DNA of 64,000 nucleotides from Myotis daubentonii (taxonomy: Eukaryota; Chordata; Mammalia; Chiroptera; Vespertilionidae): positions 113,122,074 through 113,186,073 of the forward strand of contig NC_081840.1 of the NCBI RefSeq assembly GCF_963259705.1. Reading direction: 5' to 3'. Shown piece by piece: positions 1 through 10,811 of this stretch. The stretch's first letter is position 1, and each line of letters begins with the position of its first letter. The notes under the pieces are model-generated. The model was not told where the DNA came from and ran no database searches. It saw only the letters and a list, made by a program, of their open reading frames with translations. A program made the position numbers and the translations under genes.

Positions 1-544
1 CTTCCTGGAACCCAAACCAACCTGAAGCTCTGCCATCAGTTTTCAGGGAGCCTGAGGGAACTGAAGGGGCTTTCTAACTTCCCCACTTCTGCCACGCTCC
101 GTCTAATTCCTCACTGGACGTCTAAGCAATCCCATCTTCTTTCCAACTGGCCTCATCCTTCTCCTTTTCTAAGCCGCTTACCATATGTCGGTCTCTTAGG
201 CCTCCTCCTGTAAGGCTGGCCATAGGCAAACATGGGTTTCTCTGCTCTCCTCATGATCTTTCATCCTTTGCTGCTGCGGTAGTCAGCCTCCGAGAGGGAC
301 CCAACGGCCAGTGCCTTCTAGTATTCACGCCCCTGTGCAGTGTTCCCACAGACTGAGTCAGGACTTGTCTGCGTCACCAACAGGGAATGGCAAAGGGGGC
401 AGTTTAAGGCTCCTGAGACTAGGTCACCCAGCAGGCTGCACCTTCTCCGTCTCCTCTTTGATTGGCGGCTTTGAGGAAAGCAGTCTATGTGCACAGGATG
501 CTCAGCAGCCCAGTGAAAAGGCCCACGTGGAGCGCAACTGAGGC

Positions 545-990
545 CTCCTGCGCCTGCCAGCACCCGCGTACCAGCCCCGTGAGTGAGCCACTTTGAAACG
601 CTCCAGCCCTGTGAAGCTTCAGATGACTGCAGCCCCGGCCAGCACCTGCCTCCTCATGGGAGGTGCACATCTGCTGGCCCGCCACTTCTCAACTCCTGAC
701 CCACAGACTTTTTGTGAGATAAAATTATAAGAGAAAGTTTATTTAGAAAGTTACAGAGGGGGTAGAAGTGAGCCAAGCCGGCTGGGCTGCGTGGGCTCAG
801 GAAACAAGCTACAGAAGCAGAGAATGGCCCTGGAAGCTTAGGAGGGAGACAGGCAAAGGGAACGTGCCTGGGGGAGGAGAGGGGAACGAAGGCGCGGGAG
901 TGCTCTCGAGAAGGAGAGCACATTTATTGCTGCTTTTAAGCCACCAAGTTTTGGGGTAATTTATTACATACAATAGACAACGAATATATT
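545..990 (+). mobile_element. MLT1-type MaLR LTR, 3' half, interrupted
   Basis: The text from about 600 (cttcagatgactgcagcccc) to the stretch before 724, and again from about 924 to 990 (aagccaccaagttttggggt, then a run ending near aatagacaacg), reads like the 3' half of an MLT1 MaLR LTR. The usual gagataataaatgtt stretch is broken by about 200 bp of foreign sequence. The 5' boundary is approximate and the family call is by recognition. Confidence 0.5.
725..923 (-). mobile_element. Unclassified insertion splitting the MLT1 LTR
   Basis: About 200 bp separate the two MLT1 halves. Read on the minus strand the insert ends with AATAAA (complement of 738-743), 10-15 nt before its edge, as expected for the 3' end of a retroposed transcript or an LTR R/U5 region. 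Its minus-strand open frame is not recognisable. No clear target-site duplication was seen. The family is unknown. Confidence 0.35.
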
Positions 991-1276
991 TGTGTTTTTA
1001 GACTTCTACTACCCAGGATCATGCAAAACAGACAGGACAGCAAAATTTACAACAGGAGGACAGCACATCGAGAAAACAAACCTAACCCTTATTCTGGTCT
1101 GCTGTTCCTTAGACTAAACGTCTTTATTGTTTCTCTGACCCTTTTTCTCTGGATTTTTCTGATACCAAACATCCTCCAGCACAGGCTGAATCTGTCCAGC
1201 CCGCCCGCCGCGGTGTCAGCGCCTGTCTCTCTACCTCAGCAAGTGAGTCAGTGCCCTCAACTCAGGCCGCCTAGGG

Positions 1277-1488
1277 CCGTGGTCGGCAAACTGCGGCTCG
1301 CGAGCCACATGCGGCTCTTTGGCCCCTTGAGTGTGGCTCTTCCTAAGCCTTAGGAGTACCCTAATTAAGTTGATAACAAGGTACCTACCTATATAGTTTA
1401 AGTTTAAAAAATTTGGCTCTCAAAAGAAATTTCAGTCGTTGTACTGTTGATATTTGGCTCTGTTGACTAATGAGTTTGCCGACCGCTG
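1277..1488. mobile_element. Non-autonomous hAT transposon (bat nhAT type)
   Basis: The ends are inverted repeats: the left end reads ccgtggtcggcaaac and the right end gtttgccgaccgctg. The interior has the ggctcgcgagccacatgcgg motif and repeated 'ggctct' words. The length of about 212 bp and the absence of coding capacity fit a MITE-like hAT derivative of the type common in vesper bats. The flanking 8-mers match only partly (cctaggg versus gtagggg), so the insertion is not very recent or the ends have mutated. Confidence 0.7.
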
Positions 1489-1496
1489 GTAGGGGA

Positions 1497-2135
1497 CGTT
1501 TCCTCCAAGTTCCTGCCACAGTGCCCATCCCTCCCAGTCGGAATTCCACACATCATGTGACTTGCAATGGAATTTTAAAAACCATTTTTAGGTGCATTTA
1601 CATGTACTGCAAGCTTGATTTCAACTCAATTCAACCCACATTAAAACCCAAAAAAGAAACTTATGTTATCATTTTACTCAGTTCTAAATTTTCCCTTAAG
1701 TTATTGTGATTAACATTTGCAATTGTTGATTCTGGCTTTTATTTGTTTTAAGCTGCTTTTCGGGGTATTAAGTAATTGTTTTTGGTCCCTATTAAATTAA
1801 CTATAATATTTTAAGATTCTTTTCAACTTTGCTCTTTTAATAGGTCTTAAGTTTTTTCAGCTGTTTTTGGTTAAATATTTTAAATTAAAAAACTATCTTC
1901 TATGTTATAGCCTTTTAAGAATGCAATTACTATTACATTTATTTTAGTGCTTTTATATTCATAACTGCTTTTAATATCCTCATACCTTATTTAGTTCTAA
2001 CCTATTCTTGGAACATAATTTCACAATGTTGTAGGAAGAGGGAAAAACTATTTTAAAAGATGATGTTAACCTTTTGTTTTAATTCCAAGGGTTGATACAA
2101 CAGATTTAATGAGGAGGATAATGAAATTCAGAAGC
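1497..2135. other. AT-rich sequence, nothing recognised
   Basis: This is low-complexity, AT-rich DNA with short open frames only. No repeat family or gene was recognised. Confidence 0.4.
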
Positions 2136-2240
2136 ACTTAGTCCCTGTTCTGGCTATTTCAGTCAGATAATAGTCAGTTATTTCACCTCTCCAAGACTCA
2201 GTTTTCTCATCTGTAAAATGAGTCATCATATATTTTGGGT
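2136..2240 (+). mobile_element. MIR SINE fragment
   Basis: The core phrase 'cacctctccaagactcagttt' followed by 'ctcatctgtaaaatgag' is the MIR core in forward orientation. Both ends are decayed. Confidence 0.6.
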
Positions 2241-2513
2241 CAACTTCGGAAGGTGACATGGCAACTGTTATGATAGCAGTTCCAATCTTCACAGTTTTGC
2301 CATCAAATGGACTTCTATGTGTTTACACTGTTAAAAATTTTATTTTCAAAGGAAATATTATCTTGCTATGGAAATGGAAAACCCATATCCCTTTCCATCA
2401 ATAAAGGGTCACAGTAAAACAAATACAAATGAAAAAATCACACAATGTTATTAAATTCTAGCAAGGTACTACTGAGGGAGCTCAGTTTGAGAACTGTTAA
2501 AGACATAACTAGC

Positions 2514-2744
2514 GCCGAAACCGGTTTGGCTCAGTGGATAGAGCGTCGGCCTGTGGACTGAAAGGTCCCAGGTTCGATTCCGGTCAAGGGCATGTACCTT
2601 GGTTGTGGGCACATCCCTAGTAGGAGATGTGCAGGAGACAGCTGATCAATGTTTCTCTCTCATCGATGTTTCTAACTCTCTATTTCTCTCCCTTCCTCTC
2701 TGTAAAAAATCAATAAAATATATTTTTAAAAAATTAAATAAAAA
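2514..2744 (+). mobile_element. VES SINE, full length, with target-site duplication
   Basis: This is a tRNA-derived SINE with an A box (tggctcagtgg) and a B box (ggttcgattcc), the pol III internal promoter. It then has the VES body with tctcatcgatgtttctaac and the tail caataaaatatattttt. A 15-bp duplication, aaagacataactagc, flanks it at 2499-2513 and 2745-2759. The perfect duplication and near-consensus body indicate a young insertion by L1 machinery. Confidence 0.95.
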
Positions 2745-2759
2745 AAAGACATAACTAGC

Positions 2760-3274
2760 ACCCAATTGAGAGGTTTTTCTTGATGTTACTAAAAAAGGAT
2801 GCAGCATGGAGTTGAAAGAGAACTGAAACAGGACGACTTTCTCATGTATGTTACATTACTATGTAATTAGACTTCTTGGTTCCACTTAAAGTTGAGGGAC
2901 AGTCCCCAGCAGCAGCCAAGTCTCAGGTTCTGAGAAGCCGATGTAAATAAGGGAGGTCAGAGAATGTTAGTAACAGTCTAGGAGCGCGTGTCCCTGGGCT
3001 ATTCAGATCTTCCCTTTTATGTGTTGTCTGTCTCTCTTTCAATCCAAGGTGAGCTGCACGGTATTACAAGGCCAGGGATGCCAAGTGGCCGATTTTAAAC
3101 ATCAGTGATATCAGACACCTAAGCGAGGGGGAATAATTTGTGACCTAAGGAGAGTCCCCTTTGCTGGGATGTGGTGTTACCATGGAAAGAGGAAAGAAAG
3201 AGCCTGGGAGAAGGAAAGTTGCTGCAATACAAAAATGCTCAGCAAATAATGCTAAGGTTGTCTCAATCTGGGTT
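2760..3274. other. Unassigned sequence
   Basis: No repeat or gene was recognised. Open frames are short and have no recognisable motif. Confidence 0.4.
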
Positions 3275-3838
3275 AACTAACTGCTGGCCGCCAGTACATT
3301 CCCAACACCGCTGACCCTGCACAGTGGAAAATCCTTGTATAACTGTTGACTCCCCCAAAACTTAAACTATGAATAGTCCACTGTTGACTGGAAACCTTAT
3401 TAATAAAGTAAACAGTCAATTAACACATTTTGTGTGTTTTATACTATCAGCATATACTATATTTTTTTAATAAAGTGAGCTAGAGAAAAGAAAATGTTAT
3501 TAAGCCCAGCTGGCATGGCTCAGTGGTTGAGCACTGACCTATGAACCAGGAGGTCGAGGTTAGATTCCCATCAGGGCACATGCCTGGGTTGTGGGCTTGA
3601 TCCCCATTAGGTGGCCTACAGGAGGGCAGATGATCAATGATTCCCTCTCATCATTGATGTTTCTATCTCTCTCTCCCTCTTCCTTCCTCTCTGAAATCAA
3701 TAAAAACATATTTTTAAAAAACCATAAGGAAGAGAATATACATTTACACTATTTATTTTAAAAACACACACAAAAAAAAACCTTGTATACTAGTAAGTGA
3801 ACCGGCATATTTCAAACCATGTTGTTCAGGGTCAATTG
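3275..3838 (-). mobile_element. MER2 (Tigger-related) DNA transposon, split by a SINE
   Basis: The text 'tgttgactcccccaaaactt', 'gactggaaaccttattaata' and the end 'catgttgttcagggtcaatt' follow the reverse strand of MER2, a non-autonomous pogo/Tigger-class element. The MER2 phrase 'gaaaagaaaatgttattaag' stops at the VES SINE and resumes after it with 'cataaggaagag'. The element is therefore older than the SINE. Confidence 0.75.
3507..3716 (+). mobile_element. VES SINE, older subfamily, nested in MER2
   Basis: A tRNA-like head (ggcatggctcagtggttgag) with a B-box region gaggttagattccca leads into a VES body with catcattgatgtttc and an A-rich tail after aatcaataaaaaca. It differs from the younger copies in both boxes, so it belongs to an older subfamily. 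It interrupts the MER2 element. Confidence 0.88.
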
Positions 3839-3839
3839 T

Positions 3840-4654
3840 ATACAAAGTCTTTTATGAATTCAAATCTTATACCAAATGTAAGGCATATGGAATTATCACA
3901 CTAGGCTGCAATGTGGTTATTATGAGTGACAGCAGAATGACATGCAGTTCATTCACCCTGATGTGAGATGACTAAAGGCCAAGTTCAGGCGAACTAGGAG
4001 TTCCCAGCAAACTCTAAAGCAGCATTTCCCAAAGAACTTTCTCAAGAATGTTTGTGCCAAGAGATCTCTATAAAAACACCCCCCCAAATTTAAGAAGGTT
4101 CTGTGGTAAAGTCTGGTTACTATACCTTCCCCTTGAAAATCTATAATTAACATGGGCAGAGTAAAAACTCTGAGAGAATTCCTATAATAAAGAATTTGTA
4201 ACTCATTGGTCAAATAAGCTTTTGTTATCAGCCTAGCAAAACTCACATTCAGACCCACCCTAACTGATTTCTCACAGGGCACTACCACCAGCAGGGCACT
4301 CTGGAACCAGGACTAAGAAAATATTGAATAAGAAATAGTGTTCTGTTCTCTTGACTGCTTTAAGTGGTTTTCCCTTGGCGTTAATATAAAAGAGTAGTTC
4401 CTAGAAATTTTAAGTAGGACTTTGGGAAATTTCAGAGATTTTGAAATTTTTACTTCCTGTCAATATTTCAGTGTTCCTTGTTTCCATGATCAGGTGTATG
4501 AAGAGTATCCTAAGGTGAACAGTTATCACTATGTCATGCTGGAAACAGACCTGGACCAAATATCATTAAATGTGACCAATTAAGAGAAAGTATTTTGCAT
4601 GATCCGTATTGGGCTCAAGTGATCATTGTTCCACTCAGGACACCTGGCTCTGCC
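3840..4654. other. Unassigned sequence
   Basis: No repeat family was identified. The 111-codon minus-strand open frame inside it (3953-4288) has no recognisable domain and is probably chance. Confidence 0.4.
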
Positions 4655-4815
4655 AGTAACCCACATCATGACCCAATGCATGGCCATCCTCATTCTGCAG
4701 GTGAGGAATTAAGACTCAGAAAAAAGCAGCTTGTCCGAGACCTCACACCCAGCTTGGATAATCCCACTGGCACCTCCGTTCCAGGCCTCAGCTCAGCACT
4801 CTTTCCACTTGGTGC
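4655..4815 (-). mobile_element. MIR SINE
   Basis: 'cattctgcaggtgaggaatt' and 'aagactcagaaaaaagcagc' are a decayed reverse MIR core, followed by the tRNA-like end. Confidence 0.6.
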
Positions 4816-4859
4816 ACTCCGACTCCTCTGCCCACCTGCTTCTCAGGCTCACACGTGAC

Positions 4860-5636
4860 ATCATCTGATGTTTGTCCAGTTGACCTGGGGGTCTGTCTTC
4901 CTTCCATCCCAAGTCTTAGAGTCATTGTCCCTACTAGCCTGAGTATCTTGACCCTAGTAACCTCCACCCAAGAATGAAATAATCCAGTGTGGTTCTGCCC
5001 TCTCTCAGGGTTCTGACTGCTGATGGCCTGAGCTCTAGACTCTGTTACTGGCCCCTAACTCTGTTTGTGTTGGTTCAAATGATCTTGACTACTCTTGCCC
5101 CATCAATGACTCTGTGACCAAACCCTGAGTGCCTTTCCCATTAGGATTACTTACTCCAGAGGCCTTTGTGACCCAAGGGCAGGGAGTGAATCCTTCCCTT
5201 AAAGACTCCAATTCTCAATGTGGCTGAGAAACAAAAGGCTCAGGAGGAGAGGGCACTGAACCAGCCCTGCTCCACACCACACCTCGCACCTCCCTACTGC
5301 CACTTCCTGACTCCCTTCTGTCTCCCACCACTGACTTCAGTCTTCATCCTGGTGGCCATCCACACACAGAACTGTCCTGTTCTATGTTGACTAGGAGACT
5401 CAGTTGCCTGAGTCCTATCTCTCACTGTTTTATCTCTGGCTTATGGTATGCCTCTTGGGAAAGACCTAAAATCTGAACTACTCCCAAGTTGGCCCAGGAA
5501 AATTAGGGACACGTAACTCCATGCTCCCTGAATCCTTCCTTCCTCCACACCCCCTATATTCCACTGGCAGGTGAGTGTTGGGCAAGAAGTACCGTACTCC
5601 TGGTTATATGTTACAAGCTCCACTGCTTCCTCTATT
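4860..5636. other. Unassigned sequence
   Basis: This stretch looks like unique DNA. No gene, splice-linked open frame or repeat was recognised. Confidence 0.35.
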
Positions 5637-5872
5637 GTTAATAATAACAGCAGCGAGGATCAAAAAAACTACTAACATCTACTGAGCACTGACCAAATAC
5701 CAGGCATTTTGCAAATCAAACACTTTAGGTGGCTTATCTAATTCAACACCATAACAACCTTATGAAGGTAAGTACTAGGATTTCCCCCATCTTTACAGAT
5801 GAGGTAAATAAAGCTGTAATTTGTCAAATGTCTATACTAAGTGCTGGATCCAGAATTTGAAACCAGACCATC
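5637..5872 (-). mobile_element. MIR SINE, nearly full length
   Basis: It runs in reverse MIR order: 'ctactgagcactgacc', 'accaggcattttgc', 'ttacagatgaggtaaata', then the tRNA-like part 'ggatccagaatttgaaacca'. The length of about 235 bp fits a nearly complete MIR. Confidence 0.75.
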
Positions 5873-5879
5873 CCCAATG

Positions 5880-6828
5880 TTCAATTAACCAACTGGCCCC
5901 TTTGGAATCTTAAGGAAAAAACAAAATTCCCAAGGGGTACATTTCACCACAGTCGACAAATTCCATCCTATGTACACAGAAATGGTTCACAGGGAACAAA
6001 TGCCCTTTTCCCTTTCATGGCTGCTCCTCACTTCCAGGTCTCTCAATCACAAATCTGTTTCAGAGGTAACAGAAACAGAGAGTCGGCCACTTTCATATCA
6101 ACTACTTTAGACACAACAGGCAACTCTGAAAATTATTCCTTAGCAGTTTATTCAGACTATTCTTACACAAAGCAAACACTTAGCAATCTAATCTGTCTAA
6201 ACATTTACATCCCACCGAATCTTTTTAAAACTCTGGGTTCTGCCAACACTTTCGGAGGGACCTGCAAGCCAGTTCCCATGGCTCATTTAGTGTTGCATAA
6301 AAATATAAATGTCAGGACTGGCAATGCTTTATTAGGTCCCACTGAAAACTACAAAGTACAATATTTTGGGTATTTTCCCAACATGGGCTCTCACAAAACA
6401 GGCAGAAAACAGGTCTTATCTGAGAGTCCCTATGTTTGACCCTAATATCCACTACACTGTCTTCTTAGAACTCCACTGACGTGCTTGGGACATAAACCTT
6501 CCAGGCAGTTGCTGCTGTTCATTGTGGGCCCATGATACGCCCCGCTCAGGGTGCCCCACTCTGCTCAGCTCCCAAAACTAAAGAGGTTCACCTCTAGGTT
6601 TAGTTCTAGTCAGCCCTCCAGCCATTAGGAGCCAAGCCTATAAAGCAAGATGGTTCCATGCCTCCTGGCAATGGGCTTGCTTGGGGTGTACTGAATATAA
6701 AAGCCAATGGCATCCAGACCCCTTCAGAGGACAGCTCTGTATCACTTGCCTCAATAAAGGTGGACTGTGTTTGAACCACAGAATCCACAAAAGTCTGGGA
6801 CAATCACCTCAGTAAAGCCTTGGCCTTG
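5880..6828. other. Unassigned sequence with a 140-codon open frame
   Basis: An open frame of 140 codons lies at 6017-6439 on the plus strand. It has no recognisable domain, and no Kozak context, splice partner or polyA signal that I can link to it, so I do not call it a gene. The rest is unassigned. Confidence 0.35.
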
Positions 6829-6960
6829 CCCATTCATTCATTCATTCATTCACTCTCTTGTTAGTCCTCTCCCTCCCCCCTTCTGCCCCTTCATCTTTGC
6901 CTCCATCCCTCTCTTCCTTCCCTCCTTCTTCTTTTCACATCCACTTTCTTTCTAGTTTGT
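6829..6960 (+). repeat. (CATT)n repeat and pyrimidine-rich tract
   Basis: Five to six CATT units (about 6830-6852) are followed by about 100 bases that are mostly C and T. Confidence 0.8.
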
Positions 6961-7040
6961 ATTGAATCCTCACCATGGGTAGGCACTGTGCTAGGCACCA
7001 GGAAACTTGGTCCTGCCCTCATGATGAAGCATTTCTGATC
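6961..7040 (-). mobile_element. L2 LINE fragment
   Basis: 'gtaggcactgtgctaggcac' and 'tcctgccctcatgatgaagc' match the reversed 3' end of L2. Confidence 0.55.
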
Positions 7041-7044
7041 TGAA

Positions 7045-7492
7045 CAAAGGAACCCCTATATTTACCTGTTGGTCACATCACTCGTTTCTTCTTCCTGAAT
7101 ACAGAGCTAGACCACATTTCCCAGGATCTCTTGTAGTCAGGTGCAGCTATGTGACTTGACTGAGTTCTGGCGAATGGAATGTGGATAGAAGTGATATATG
7201 CTATCTCCAGACCTGGCAGGTTAAACCCCCCACAATACACCACATGCTTTCTCTCTCTCCTCATACACAGCCTTATGACAGAGGGCCCACTGGAGGTCTG
7301 CAAGGCCCTAAGAGATAGTGGATTATAGAGGAAAGAGGTAAAGTCCCTGAATGACTCTGTGGAGCAGAGCACTCCCACCTACCCACCACCTACTCACACT
7401 GCTCTGTGATGTGAGAAATACATCCTGATCCTGTTAAGCTACTAAGATTTGGGGGTTGTTTGCTGTAGCAGTGAACCTAACCTGACCAACAC
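7045..7492 (+). mobile_element. Ancient ERVL/MaLR-type LTR fragment
   Basis: It carries phrases typical of an old mammalian LTR: 'acatttcccaggatctcttg', 'cgaatggaatgtggatagaa', 'tccctgaatgactctgtgga', and an end near 'aagctactaagatttggggg' and 'cctgaccaaca'. The exact family was not determined. Confidence 0.5.
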
Positions 7493-7689
7493 TCAGTCAT
7501 AAGATTAAGTGACTAATTATATCTTGTTTTTCTGGCAGGGATCCTAAGGAGGCATTTCTCACAGGAATATTTAAAATTTTGCCCAACTGGAAGGTCCAAA
7601 ATTTGACTTAATTCTTCACATATACAGCAACTAGTAGGTAGCACCTTAGTGTTGTTCTTGCAGTCTAACAAGGGTTATTTTTAAACAAA

Positions 7690-8810
7690 TGTGTATATGA
7701 CAGAGGTGGTTTGACAAGCCAGTGGAGAAAAGATGACTATTCAATAAATGGCTAGGACAACTGAGCCATAAGAGAAAATTTAAAATTAAATTCTTAGTTC
7801 ACACTGCACAAAAATAAATTCCAGGTGGACTTAAATGCAAAAAGCAAAACTTTAAAGCATCTACAATTGAAAATAGGACAAAGTATTTCATACAAACGGT
7901 AGGGGAAATATCTTGAAAAATACACAATGCACAAACAGAAAAGAAAAAGATTGGGAAAAATTGATTATACTCCAATAAAAAATTCAGTATAATAAAAAGC
8001 TTCATGAACAAAAAGATAAGCAATAGTCTAGAACTGGAGTCAGCACAGTATGGCAGAAGGGCCAAAATCTGGCCCTCTGCCTGCTTTTTTGTAAATAAAG
8101 TTTTACTGGAATACAGTCATAACTATTTGGGTATGTATTGTTCATGGTTGCTTTCACACTATAATGACAGAATTAAATAGTTGCAAAGAGACTCAATGAA
8201 CCACAATGCCTAAAGTATTTATTATCTGGCCCTTTTTAGAAACAGTTTGCTGGTCCCTGATTAGAAGAAGGTATTTGCAATACATAAAACTGACAAAAGA
8301 TTATAGTGTGTCTATGTCGTTCATGCATATAAGGAGGCACTATCTACAAGAGCTAATAGCTAAACACAGGTGAATGTCCTCAGTGTGGGAGTAGATAAGT
8401 TGTGAAGTGCTTATACACTGGAATATTATGCAGCAGAAGTAAATTAGATTTGTAGATATCAACACAAATAAATTTCAACTGAATGTTGAAAAAGGTAACA
8501 TACAAGATGATACCGTTTTAAAAACACATTGAACAAATACTACAATATTTTGTTTAGGTACATACATAAGTCATAAACCATAAAATACATAGAGTCACAG
8601 CTTTCAGGATACTAGTTTCTGCTGAGGAGATTGAACAATGAGAAGAAATGATGAGGCAGGTGTTATTCCTGTAGCTTTAAAGTTTTGTATCAACTATGGC
8701 AAGATGGTAGCATGCCGGAAATAGTACTAGTGAGTACAGCATATTTTATCATTCTCTATATTTTTCTCTACATTTGAAATTTTCTAATTTAAATAAGATT
8801 TAAAGGGCCC
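7690..8810 (+). mobile_element. Old L1 fragment (ORF2 3' part), interrupted
   Basis: A degraded L1 carries ORF2 C-terminal text such as the plus-strand run around 'acactggaatattatgcagc' (near 8416-8435). No long frame survives. A hAT element at 8034-8259 is nested in it. Confidence 0.6.
8034..8259. mobile_element. hAT-Charlie-type non-autonomous transposon, nested in L1
   Basis: The ends ctggagtcagc and gctggtccctg are inverted repeats. Inside are 'aaataaagttttactggaat' and 'tatctggccctttttagaaa', which are common to mammalian Charlie-class MER elements. The flanks share an imperfect 8-mer (tctagaac versus attagaag). It sits within L1 sequence. Confidence 0.65.
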
Positions 8811-8929
8811 AGATCACTGCTATCGAGTAAGCCTTTTACAGCTACCAAATTACAAGGCAAAGACAAGTGTGTCCCCCAAAGTTGGGGGCAGTGCTGCTGT
8901 GGGGTAACACCAGCCACTCACTCATCAGC

Positions 8930-9098
8930 TGTCATTTCAACTATAAAACAAACCCTCCTCTATTCACCCTGAGAACAAACACCTACTTCAAAGGTGTTAT
9001 GAGAATTAAGTGAGACAATGCACGTAAAGCGCTTTGCCCAGTGCAGACACATACTAATTGTTCAACAAATGGTAGATATTACAATTACTATTATTATA
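8930..9098 (+). mobile_element. MIR SINE, 3' part
   Basis: 'ggtgttatgagaattaagtg', 'gtaaagcgctttgcccagtg' and 'attgttcaacaaatggtaga' are the forward MIR 3' half. Confidence 0.75.
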
Positions 9099-9519
9099 AG
9101 TGAAGTCCTCTCTGAGAATAAATGAGTACAATAGATACAAAAAAAGAGTAAGATGCACATTAATCATAGGTCACCCTAAAAGGCAGAAAGTTTGTCAAAA
9201 CGGGTAAGAAAGACTTGGTTAGAGTTGTTTTAAGGTGGTCTGCGGAGGCAGTTCACAGGCGTGAAGAAGGACTGCAGCACGAGAAGGGAGGTGTCTGCCG
9301 GGGTCTCCAGAGGGAAGTCCTTGGAGCATGACTATCTCCAGCTGTGCCCCAGGGAAAGCATGTCCTGGACAAATCAGATGCGTATCTGGGTTTTGGACAC
9401 ATGCTTTTCAATTTTGAAAAAGGAATCATCAGACTCTCCAAGACATTAAGCCCCTTGCGGTTCCCTCTGCTCAAATTCAATGATTAAGTGACTTTTTTAA
9501 ATAACAATTCTGTAATACC
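9099..9519. other. Unassigned sequence
   Basis: No recognisable gene or repeat. Two short overlapping open frames (9253-9480) have no known motif. Confidence 0.35.
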
Positions 9520-9705
9520 AACAACTACCATGGTGCTTGGTACTTACACATTATGTCACGTAATCCTCACTACAATTCCAGTATAATGAATGATCACTAC
9601 CCTATTTTACAAATGAGAAAACAGGTTCTGTGGACTTAGTAAGATCACACACAATCACACGCTGGAAGTTCGAAGGGTTGAGTTACAACCTGCGTTTAAG
9701 TCACC
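9520..9705 (-). mobile_element. MIR SINE
   Basis: Reverse MIR phrases include 'ttttacaaatgagaaaacag' and 'gatcacacacaatcacacgc'. Confidence 0.7.
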
Positions 9706-9719
9706 ATTGTCCAGCTAAA

Positions 9720-10565
9720 CAGCTCAAGTTCATTACATCATATTTGATAATTGCTCATCATTCAGGACACTAGTGGGCTTCTCCTACACATCTTGCTCAA
9801 GGGAGAAGACTGTGGGGACTAGCTAACATGAGCCTAATTCACCTGGCAGCCAGCCGCATTTACTCCTCTTAATAATTTAGAGCTCATGTGATTCAAATCA
9901 CTAACATCTAATGTCTGACTGTGCAGGGGAGAATCAGACTCTGCAATGTTGGGTTCAGACAAGTATCCCCTCTTTGAGGGTGCTGCCAGAATGGCTACTC
10001 AATCTCCTATTCTGAAATTACTGTTTAATTTTAACATACTATGACATTAAGGCAACTAGAGAAAAAGAGTGTGGTCCACACAGAAGTTGGTCTCAGAAGG
10101 GAGTAAGACTGACCATTACATATAGGCTAGCAAAGCATCTGAGACCCCACCTAGACATTTCTAGGTTACACGTGCAAATGTGGCAGAACTGGACTCAGCA
10201 AACCAAACAAGAGGTGGTACAAATTATTTGGCACAAGTATTAATCAGCACCTCTTATTTTGCCCTCAACAAAATCATAGGATCACTATTGTTGGAGTTAA
10301 AGTAGGAAGATCCAGTACTGACACAAGCAATTTCTGTTAGCCAAGGTGTTAAACAAAGGCTTTCTCATGGTCTCATTTCTGTTTATTCTTTACTCTGATA
10401 CTATAAAATAAAGATAATTCAGCCCAGAATTTTTTAGGAGGCTCTCAATATATCACTCCTTCTTACGCATCTGATCCTTTGCTCTTAAAATCTATTAAAA
10501 AGCTGTAATACAAACTCTAGTGCTATTAACAAAAAAATAATCTTTAAACAGTAATTGTTCAAAAA
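9720..10565. other. Unassigned sequence
   Basis: This looks like unique DNA. No gene or repeat was recognised. Confidence 0.35.
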
Positions 10566-10574
10566 ACAAAGTGA

Positions 10575-10802
10575 GAAACCGGTTTGACTCAGTGGATAGA
10601 GCGTCGGCCTGCGGACTGAAAGGTCCCAAGTTCGATTCCGGTCAAGGGCATGTACCTGGGTTGCGGGCACATCCCCAGTAGGGGATGTGCAGGAGGCAGC
10701 TAATCGATGTTTCTCTCTCATCGATGTTTCTAGCTCTCTATCTCTATCCCTTCCTCTCTGTAAAAAAATCAATAAAATATATATATATAAAAAACAACAA
10801 CA
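10575..10802 (+). mobile_element. VES SINE, slightly 5'-truncated, young
   Basis: It has an A box (tgactcagtgg), a B box (agttcgattcc), the VES body (tctcatcgatgtttctagc) and the tail aatcaataaaatatatata followed by aacaacaac. The 9-bp duplication acaaagtga lies at 10566-10574 and 10803-10811. The head lacks the first few bases (gccctaa) of the full-length form. Confidence 0.94.
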
Positions 10803-10811
10803 ACAAAGTGA

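Noticed and set aside
2520..2590. tRNA-like A and B boxes, possible tRNA gene
   Set aside because: The tRNA-like head belongs to a VES SINE with a SINE body, tail and target-site duplication. It is not a tRNA gene. The same holds at 3507, 10575, 16075, 38574 and 58949.
6017..6439. 140-codon plus-strand open frame
   Set aside because: No recognisable protein family, no promoter or exon structure. Such a length can occur by chance in 64 kb of six frames.
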